DNA of 64,000 nucleotides from Drosophila miranda (lineage: Eukaryota; Arthropoda; Insecta; Diptera; Drosophilidae), in the NCBI RefSeq assembly GCF_003369915.1, contig NC_046675.1, positions 24,118,001 through 24,182,000 of the forward strand, read 5' to 3'. Position numbers and translations under genes: made by a program. Positions 59,001 to 64,000 of the stretch are shown here, piece by piece. The notes below the pieces were generated by a model. It was given only the letters and a program-made list of their open reading frames with translations. It ran no database searches and was not told the DNA's origin. Within the stretch, counting starts at the first letter, position 1; the number at the start of each line of letters is the position of its first letter.

Positions 59001-62000
59001 TCTGCTGTCGCTCCTTGCGTTTGGCAATATCCGCTTCAGTCTCCTCCTGCGACTTGCTCTTGTCCTTGCTTAAACGCCGCATGTCAATGGAGCGGGGTCG
59101 CTCCTTTGGACTGGACTTCTTGCTTCCACCGCGACCATCCCTGCCTTTAATGTCATCCGCACTGGTGCGTCTCGACTCGGGACGGCTGCGGGATACGGGC
59201 CTTCCTTTATAGGGCTCCGCGGTCTTGAGCTTTCCCTTGCCCGTGCTCTCGATGCTACTGGCCCGGGACACACCGGGAGAGGTCTTGCGCGAGCTGTTCG
59301 CCGAGCTGTAGGGCGACCAGTCCGTGAAGCGATATTTGGGAATGTTCAATATGAGATGGTCCCCGCTCTTGAGCCTCGTCTTAGACTTTTTCTTGTCCTT
59401 GATTTTGACGCCCTGTAGGGCTATCTTCTCGATGTACTTTAGCTGATTCAGGAGCTGCACCTCCTCGCTGTCGATGGTCACGGCACTGAGGAGCGAGTCC
59501 TTGCCATGGGCATTGTTGTAGCTGCTCTGCGTGGGAATGGACCCGCCGCAGGAGTGCACGCTGTCCGCGTTGTCATCGTCCTGCGCCGCCGTTTGATTCG
59601 CACGCTCCAGCGATTTTTCCTCGAGGATCTCGGCCTCCTCCTCGAAACCCACAGTGTCGTCCTTAGAGGAGAATGCATTCATGGGCGGCAGACGATGCAT
59701 AGAGATCACTGGGGTGTCCAGGCTCTTAGTGCGACGGTCTGCCGTCGGCGACTGCACCTGCGTGGCCTTCTGACGCTGAAGCGATACTGATCCCTCAGAC
59801 AGATTGAGTCGAGCGTGGGCAAACAGGATCGGGGCATGGCCCTTGGACCGCAGCACAATCGAGGAGTCGATGATCTCCTCCATCATCTTGACCTTGGACT
59901 TGGCCGCCTGCGATCCGCTGGCCGTCTGCTTCTTGAGCGTGTAGTCAATGTCTGAGCCGGTGATCTTCTCCTCGTGGCACGTCTCGTAGATGTCGTCGTT
60001 GCTGCGGAAGAACTCGGCATGCTCCAGTATGGGCGAAGGGATGTTCTCGTTTCGCTGATAGTCATTGGTGCACTCGTCCATGCGTCCGCGCATCGGCACA
60101 TGTGGTTCGTCCTCCGAGGAGGGTATCGAAATGGAGCGTTCCGAAATGCGCCTCAGTTCCGTGGCATTGGCATACTGTGGATCCAATTTCTGGGTGTGAT
60201 AGCGACTCTCCAGATCGGCCAGGCGACGGCACTGCGGGGGCGAGCCTTCGATCTCGGTGGAGCTCATGGTCTGGCCGCGTCCCCAGGCGGCTGAGATGAG
60301 TCGACTTTGTTCGATGCGCAGGATCGATTCGATCTCTTTGCGCGACTGTGGGGGCGAGAACTCCAGCCGGTCGGGGATGGCCTCAGCCGAGCCAAAGACG
60401 TCATCAGAGTCAAGACTCTCGTCGTCCGACGAAAAGGAGGTGATGCGGGTCTTGCCATGCTTCTTCGACTTGACCCCCGACTTGGTTTTCGGTATGACGC
60501 GCGGCTTGTTGGCCTTGCGGGCATTCGCTTGCAGCTCCTTGCGAAGGCTCTGGATGAGCTCCATCTGCTTCTGCTCGAGCTTCTGCTGCTGCTGCATGCT
60601 CTCGGTCCGCGAGCTGGTGGCCGAGTCACTCTCGATCTGGCTTAGCTTCTTGTTGAGTTTCTCCAGCGTGGAGGCGTCCATCTGCTTGGTGATGTCCCGC
60701 TTGGGCGAGGACAGCTGTATGGTCGGGATGGTCTTGTCGATCTCCAGGGTGATCGGATCCACCTTGGACAGATCAATGTTCTGCGTGAACAGGAACTCTT
60801 TGGTCTCTGCGGGTAGGAGGCTGTCCAGGATGTCAGGCAAGAAGTCCCCTCCCATTACTGGCAGCACTGGGGCACTGGCCTTTGGTGACTTTGGTGACTT
60901 AGGAGACTTGGGGGATTTGGGGGACTTTGGAGACTTGGGCGACTTGGGCTTCGTGTGCTTTTTCTCGCTGGGAGAAGGCGCAGTGCCGTTCATGATGTGC
61001 CGCTTGTGCAGGACATAGGGTATGTCCTCCTTCAGGACCTTGGTGAAGCGACGCTCGTAGTCGCGGAAGAAGCTCTTCGGCAGTTCGAACCCTGTCTTTG
61101 GCAGCTCCTGCTGGGTGGAAGTGCCGCCTCCATCGTAACATTTGGGTAACTCAAAGTTTCCATGCGCCTTGCACAGCGGCGGGGCACTCGGTATCTGCTT
61201 GTAGATATAATCCTCGTCGCTAGAGTTGGAGTCCGCCGGCGTGAGATCGATGGACTTCTGGTGCATGAGGACATGGCGACGGGAGTTGCTGCCGAGGCGC
61301 GCACGATTGGCCAGCGAGTTGGGATCGCTCTTGGTGCGCTCCACGGTGGCGTGGCTGTAGCTAAGAGGCACCATTATGGGGTTGTACTCCTCGAAGTGCG
61401 TCTTGGCCATCAGCTCCTCCTTGCGCGTGATCTTCTGGTGGGCCATGATGCGGGCCTGCTGCTTCTCAAACTCCGATATCAGCTCGGGCGTAAGCGGATA
61501 TTCGGGACTCTGTTTGGACTCTTTATCTTTTGGCTGGCCTTCCCACTGCTTGGTGTACTTCTGGATGCACTCGATCCGATCCTGGTCAAAGCTGAAGATG
61601 TTTTCGCTGTCGGAGCGCCGTCGGAAGGCGGAGATCTTGCACGACTGCGAGTTGCTTTTGCGGAAGGTCGTCAGCTCAAGCGATTCACCCGTCTGGATGT
61701 CCTTCTCCTTGCAACGCATGCCCGAAGCTGGTGTCGACACCGATTCGGGTGATTTGGCGCCGAAGGACTTGGCATTCCGCTCGATCTCCACGTTCTGGAG
61801 GCTAATCGAGTGTACCTTTGAGGTCTTGTGGGTCTTGTTGCTGGGGAACGTCGAGTACGTGTCCCGGCTGTCGTAGAACGAGCTGTTGGCCGTCGAGCTG
61901 TGGGTGTCCGAGAGTAGGCAGTCGTGGCTCTTGACCTTGGGGCGGGAGTAGAGACCCTCGGGGGCCTCTGCCACGACACCGCCCCCCTCCACGGCGTCGT

Positions 62001-63999
62001 AGTAGTCGCTCTTGGAGTCCTGTGAGGACTGGGCGAACTTGTCGTAGAGGTCCTTTTTGTTGAACTGCTTCACCTTCTTGCAGGTGGTCGTGGGCATCTC
62101 GTAGTTGCGCCCAAAGCAGTCTCCGACCAGCGACTCCTTCGAGTCCTGACTGGAGGCCACCGAGGTCTTGCTCTTGGTGGTTTCACGCGACTTCTTGCTA
62201 TCCGTGTGGTAGAGGCTGTCGCGCGACTTCTTACTGGAGTCGGAGCTGCGCGAGATCTTCGTCTCGAATATCTCGCTCTGGCTCTCCTGGCTGGATGTGC
62301 GCGTGAGAGCCTCCTGGATCTTCTTGTAGAAGTTCCCGTCCGACTTCACCGACAGCTTCTCGCGCGGCAGATAGCGTGGATCTTCGGCGTCCCAGATCTC
62401 GTTCATTATGTCCGCCGCGGACTTGGACTTCACATCAATAGCCGATCGGTACTTGGGCTGCTCCGAGACGGACTCATCGTCGCTGGGGATGTAGTTGCCA
62501 GAGTCCAGGGAACAGGAGCGCATGTGGTCCTCGGAGCGACCGCGACCGCTGAAAAAGTCAATGTCGTACTTCTCCAGCAGCTCGTAACTATCCTGCGAGA
62601 TGTCATCCTGAGACCCCGAGTAGTCCAGGTGCTGTCCATGGTGCCGTTTGTCTTGGGCGTTGTACGTGCTGCCCGGATAGCTCGAGGAGTAGACCTTGCT
62701 CTGCGGCAGCGGGGAGAAGTCCTGGTGGGCGTCGATCGAATGGTTCTTGGTGATGTACAGCGAATGGCGCGAGTCGTCGTACCGCGTGACAGGCGAATCG
62801 ATGCGGTTTGAGGAGAGGAACTCCTTGTCAAGAACCGTCATGGGCTTAGGATGTTCTCGGTCGTAATAGGTGCTGCTGTAACGCTCGAACAGATCCTTGC
62901 ACGAGCTGCTCTTCAGCCAGGACTCGCGTTCCACCTGATCGTAGATATTCTCTCCATCGACATCAGCATCCTCCTCATCCTCCTCCTCGTCGTCCATGTA
63001 GTGGGCTGCCGCCTCCTCAGGCTTTACAAACTGTGCCGTCGAATAGAGATTGCCCGAGGACAACTGATACTCGAGCTTCTCCGAAGAGGAGGACTGGCGC
63101 GGCGGCGGCAGATTGCCCACCGAATGGTGGGTGATGTAGTGACTGTCGTACGAGTCCACCGAATCCACCCCGGAGAGCTCCGAGTTGCGGGGCAACGAGT
63201 GCGTGTGCCTCGAGCTCTGAGAGTCCATCGAGGGCGTCAGATAGTTCTCCGACTGCGCCAGCTTCACCCTCTCGCTCTGGCCAGCATAGCGCTTCGTGCC
63301 GAAGCCAGTGCCAAAGTATGAGGAGGAAGACGACTCCGAGGGATGATTGAGATCGTTGTGGTACTGATTGTAGCTCATACCGTTGTAGTTCCGCTCCTGG
63401 AGTACAGACGCCGCGTAGGCAGAAGTGCTGGGCTGTTGTAGCAGTGGTGGGCCGACTCCGCCTCCCATCTGCTTGGCTCTGGCATACTGGATGATGGACT
63501 GATCGATGAACTCATCGCTAAAGTGCTTCTCGCGTGTCTTAGACTTGGCCTTGCGATTGACCGTCGCGTAGATGTCGTTGCGCTCGTTCAGATTGAGGTG
63601 TTCGCTGTTGGAGATCTTATGCTCCTGTGCATGTGGCAGGGTGCTGTGAAAGTCTGGATATTTGTAGTGGCCCATGTCGTTGATGTCGGTGTAGATGATG
63701 TTGTCGGTCTCCGTTTCGGTTGAGTTGGCATTGGCGTTGGCGTTGTTCAACATGCACTGCTTAGACATCGAATAATTGGTACTGCTATAATGGACTGGGG
63801 TGACAGTTTGCGACTGGGACTCCTGTGACCGAAGCGGCTGACGATGGGCACTGGCCGAGGCCAAGGCCGAGGCCGATGTTCCCGATGCCAAGGCCGATGC
63901 TGCCGCCGCTGATGCTCCCGTTATAGTCTCCCGATTGATGGTAGATGCTGTCAAGTCCGAATCCGCTTCCTCCTCGACTAATTCCTCCTCCTCCCCCAT
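53002..63999 (-). CDS. Giant disordered Ser-rich protein, single ORF of at least 3665 codons, N-terminus open
   Basis: One frame runs from the window edge to TAG at 53002-53004 without a stop. An ATG lies at 63999-63997, but the frame may continue beyond the window, so the true start is unknown. The protein has no globular domain I can recognise. It is rich in Ser, Asp, Glu and Lys, with an acidic run near residue 335, a KSPKSPKSPK repeat near 1015-1040, a duplicated CKKCSHSSHSEE / KKCTHSSHSED motif near 2800-2850, proline-rich SH3-type segments near 3125-3230 (RPKPRAPQPPTKPKPAV, PPPVP) and a Gln run near 3606. The end is PPKFHDSDDLSDQ. It looks like a cytoskeletal or cortical scaffold, but no function can be assigned. 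It may be a separate gene nested in Cdep or an alternative 3' exon of that gene. Codon use is that of a real coding exon, and the antisense frames are shadows. Confidence 0.85.
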   Translation of the reverse strand: MGEEEELVEEEADSDLTASTINRETITGASAAAASALASGTSASALASASAHRQPLRSQESQSQTVTPVHYSSTNYSMSKQCMLNNANANANSTETETDNIIYTDINDMGHYKYPDFHSTLPHAQEHKISNSEHLNLNERNDIYATVNRKAKSKTREKHFSDEFIDQSIIQYARAKQMGGGVGPPLLQQPSTSAYAASVLQERNYNGMSYNQYHNDLNHPSESSSSSYFGTGFGTKRYAGQSERVKLAQSENYLTPSMDSQSSRHTHSLPRNSELSGVDSVDSYDSHYITHHSVGNLPPPRQSSSSEKLEYQLSSGNLYSTAQFVKPEEAAAHYMDDEEEDEEDADVDGENIYDQVERESWLKSSSCKDLFERYSSTYYDREHPKPMTVLDKEFLSSNRIDSPVTRYDDSRHSLYITKNHSIDAHQDFSPLPQSKVYSSSYPGSTYNAQDKRHHGQHLDYSGSQDDISQDSYELLEKYDIDFFSGRGRSEDHMRSCSLDSGNYIPSDDESVSEQPKYRSAIDVKSKSAADIMNEIWDAEDPRYLPREKLSVKSDGNFYKKIQEALTRTSSQESQSEIFETKISRSSDSSKKSRDSLYHTDSKKSRETTKSKTSVASSQDSKESLVGDCFGRNYEMPTTTCKKVKQFNKKDLYDKFAQSSQDSKSDYYDAVEGGGVVAEAPEGLYSRPKVKSHDCLLSDTHSSTANSSFYDSRDTYSTFPSNKTHKTSKVHSISLQNVEIERNAKSFGAKSPESVSTPASGMRCKEKDIQTGESLELTTFRKSNSQSCKISAFRRRSDSENIFSFDQDRIECIQKYTKQWEGQPKDKESKQSPEYPLTPELISEFEKQQARIMAHQKITRKEELMAKTHFEEYNPIMVPLSYSHATVERTKSDPNSLANRARLGSNSRRHVLMHQKSIDLTPADSNSSDEDYIYKQIPSAPPLCKAHGNFELPKCYDGGGTSTQQELPKTGFELPKSFFRDYERRFTKVLKEDIPYVLHKRHIMNGTAPSPSEKKHTKPKSPKSPKSPKSPKSPKSPKSPKASAPVLPVMGGDFLPDILDSLLPAETKEFLFTQNIDLSKVDPITLEIDKTIPTIQLSSPKRDITKQMDASTLEKLNKKLSQIESDSATSSRTESMQQQQKLEQKQMELIQSLRKELQANARKANKPRVIPKTKSGVKSKKHGKTRITSFSSDDESLDSDDVFGSAEAIPDRLEFSPPQSRKEIESILRIEQSRLISAAWGRGQTMSSTEIEGSPPQCRRLADLESRYHTQKLDPQYANATELRRISERSISIPSSEDEPHVPMRGRMDECTNDYQRNENIPSPILEHAEFFRSNDDIYETCHEEKITGSDIDYTLKKQTASGSQAAKSKVKMMEEIIDSSIVLRSKGHAPILFAHARLNLSEGSVSLQRQKATQVQSPTADRRTKSLDTPVISMHRLPPMNAFSSKDDTVGFEEEAEILEEKSLERANQTAAQDDDNADSVHSCGGSIPTQSSYNNAHGKDSLLSAVTIDSEEVQLLNQLKYIEKIALQGVKIKDKKKSKTRLKSGDHLILNIPKYRFTDWSPYSSANSSRKTSPGVSRASSIESTGKGKLKTAEPYKGRPVSRSRPESRRTSADDIKGRDGRGGSKKSSPKERPRSIDMRRLSKDKSKSQEETEADIAKRKERQQKLYESAMKQTITMLSPVKDALPAFPAPEDKILVKTDGDKIIIETEFKSKAEDHVLIAKAPRKLDTSLVKFSRSFDEGRSPDKLDKANRSFEDRNKSFEDSEKSDVPEDMLIKSPKKIAKAQEIKQRIEGSVVHKKIDGKSNSLERPAEHHYLGTDIKARSLDDKRQQTAAAAEAATKKSEEKPAPVARSAIGDRRMFAHQYNVQEDIDMQAVISERRSLEILKRSLPSEDARDSECTHSRKASTAESLDSFVSADDSHSPASKSPVPGTEGYPHRVPTIECEEPSIEEDDNSSERRHLKVGRQDTNRLSLDRSRSDETGSWMTVECDEFIGSDTSENEPRTLEPDRNILETQATLEDANPLEYSNCATPTSDLNILVTPPNASPMIEKSVLETFEKYTGSSSDTKKKYSLEKQSDRSKSSDSWTSGEKDSSPQRQQDWSLSVGKEKSSVEEESSVSCSIARPLGISQDFGNEEAKKCQELKQRMLQLDVAAGKDGMEEPAGGSNEQTPTNEPPKVLIPGKKPTTPTLEKQSPIDLGNSTESYLDPIEERIAKILQRTEDSESSSGGSRKPPRIEKPARANAGKKLSVTQAEPGKSGSDRSSQESKSSFDSKGSLSVESRGSFETESSSGSLGAAQRRGDLAAKEQQSTWKPFPIESSNSSSTDDPWHHVETDGGYERYDAQHPLRDSSDSDVKEVSPDEQKRDESDTSYQDDLNDFPTTFGYPAMTSNLGGIGVNPTDIIGYSTGFTLGRTLSRISERSTASEKSSMEDDVSKASTHSVSMRDESVGSTDHQPSLSSDSRSNTNLAYISDADRRTSAEMPEIPCDSATGDRLSSLGSINDPKSPTLVTGRFSVTHVDEQQRDGDDGERHTLMCLSNAGSQDSEDWPLPEIPFDHVPVKPPDSLYAMPDLDKPVPKSFCWKASMSFQQSQDSVDWPSPPSSTVGAPIIVENIETYYASEAQSADQVVLLEEEGHGPPDVAKVLPYEDTAYLMSSAFEDKDFGSEQIQPDTVSCLSSTLSAASCLSSSLNVSCSTASTQPTARAGPRKNSSPEVIVAQPTRSPAPRSPLSEDELFSNDDVFMPGTIKVQLSPDPHLRKLSRGSNNSDTSIDDILSASTTYLDDQTTVRRNYEKRLSSGGSCKKCSHSSHSEEETSSIGTDLDGTVRMGLQHKKCTHSSHSEDTSIGLSISEWSTGTNTVRQYANLSGSDSLSAVSTQSCAKSEKSNQTKSSMSSINKSAESLNEQSGGSFSHKFSGDNGSSDGLRYDMLSNSETDKMSEPTSATRSDDTTLTLTEMAQTISDWSTSSSRTLVAAPPLKQQQRVGSGAKGSLGSPSEEKRCSLPQVHRRSGSNGNQGRSSHEHTEISPLTGTASGQPETSAAARKRRSLEMMSKLYQSQEICSESESPFVERLYAHTEKLTERYQSQEFVPLHGAVVPAATAAGALNTTQIQTQQSQQVRPKPRAPQPPTKPKPAVTRPIMQALLNKMKQPGLAEQAAAAAEAEEEANAKANANAKKVVPPPVPTHVKAAPPPVPTVPPIVTPSDLPGDVGAPPAKPLAKHHSYDDKTLSKTQIRDFKTSSKQLRQSSSFHEHMLSKSQQSSQEQPMRIDEERDAHSTSSATNTTTTTNTLNSESTEPYSPHMPQRADKLIRCSPYYSSSLSSESPPNQLVQKPPRKATSGQLTAAAVATSMKSPPSGNDTDSSLDVRGQDPKLRSRGYRKKRQLPAKRIRANMTAAALLEQAESSECSEGYMPEMDSGSSEYSSQYQRDDQYLEFDEELERGETDEYDDYPQYSGKFESLDMSDNVDEMGFPRYDRLGHITKPMYQALVDRPAPANHPMPPASGQPVKPARTKKRTLKREDSMAASTSSAAAQAQPYHGRSYCNPEESEYETRGGGLSDELANSSEDSCSGFGAVAAGSGSAGGAGSMGTIRRGAPRGATMEQQQQQQQQEGQPPRQQLPYPDFLSDYESEPIEYERYACGLDIRVDPPPKFHDSDDLSDQ
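60876..60960 (-). repeat. In-frame SPK triplet repeat in the giant ORF
   Basis: Nine-base units alternating GGGGACTT / GGTGACTT encode about seven consecutive KSP/SPK triplets. KSP repeats are known phospho-acceptor stretches in neurofilament-type tails. Here the function is unknown. Confidence 0.85.
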
Positions 64000-64000
64000 A

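Noticed and set aside
53029-63723. Dozens of plus-strand open frames of 60-253 codons across the giant minus-strand exon
   Set aside because: They lie exactly antisense to the giant coding frame and have the biased composition expected of shadows; no domains or splice context.

Overview
The window is insect nuclear DNA, almost certainly Drosophila. Ubc6, Lachesin, an augmin Dgt5 protein and a Cdep-type RhoGEF read as fly proteins at near-identity, with fly-style short introns and core promoters (TATA/Inr, Ohler motif 1). Dispersed repeats opening with a TTATACCCGATACT-type end and carrying PyrPur blocks such as ACCAAATTTGGTAT look like the SGM/ISY Helitron-like repeats I know from the obscura species group. 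That points to an obscura-group fly, but the species is inference.

Layout. 1-3.7 kb: a two-exon leucine-rich-repeat membrane protein (+). 3.7-12.5 kb: a long intergenic stretch full of short G-rich hexamer arrays, with one possible gene remnant near 4.0-4.7 kb. 12.5-29.4 kb: a small secreted protein of unknown function (+) and three takeout/JHBP-family secreted lipid carriers. The first carrier is on the minus strand (14.2-16.5 kb) and the other two on the plus strand (22.3-26.1 and 28.6-29.4 kb). They share the intron that splits a proline codon just after the signal peptide but differ in later introns (4, 6 and 2 coding exons). 29.4-37 kb: a transposon graveyard. It holds a pogo/CENP-B-type remnant with a cysteine-rich finger, an 837-bp TIR element with a TA target duplication, a transposase-like fragment, a 34-bp tandem repeat, a minus-strand SGM-like copy and a repeat with a period of about 560 bp. 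37.1-37.6 kb: only the last coding exon of Lachesin (Lac). 39.5-41.8 kb: dgt5 (-). 43.9-46.0 kb: complete Ubc6 (+). 48.5-50.6 kb: the C-terminal half of Cdep (-). 53.0-64 kb: one uninterrupted minus-strand ORF of at least 3665 codons, disordered and Ser-rich, running to the window edge.

How it fits together. The takeout genes are probably a local family cluster. dgt5 and Ubc6 are divergent housekeeping genes whose upstream regions carry inverted copies of the same sequence of about 140 bp. From memory, Lac lies on Muller element C and Ubc6/Cdep on Muller element E in D. melanogaster. A window containing both, separated by dense repeats and with only the last Lac exon visible, suggests an inter-element rearrangement or transposition, or a very long Lac intron. 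No prokaryotic features, CRISPR arrays or rRNA/tRNA genes were seen.
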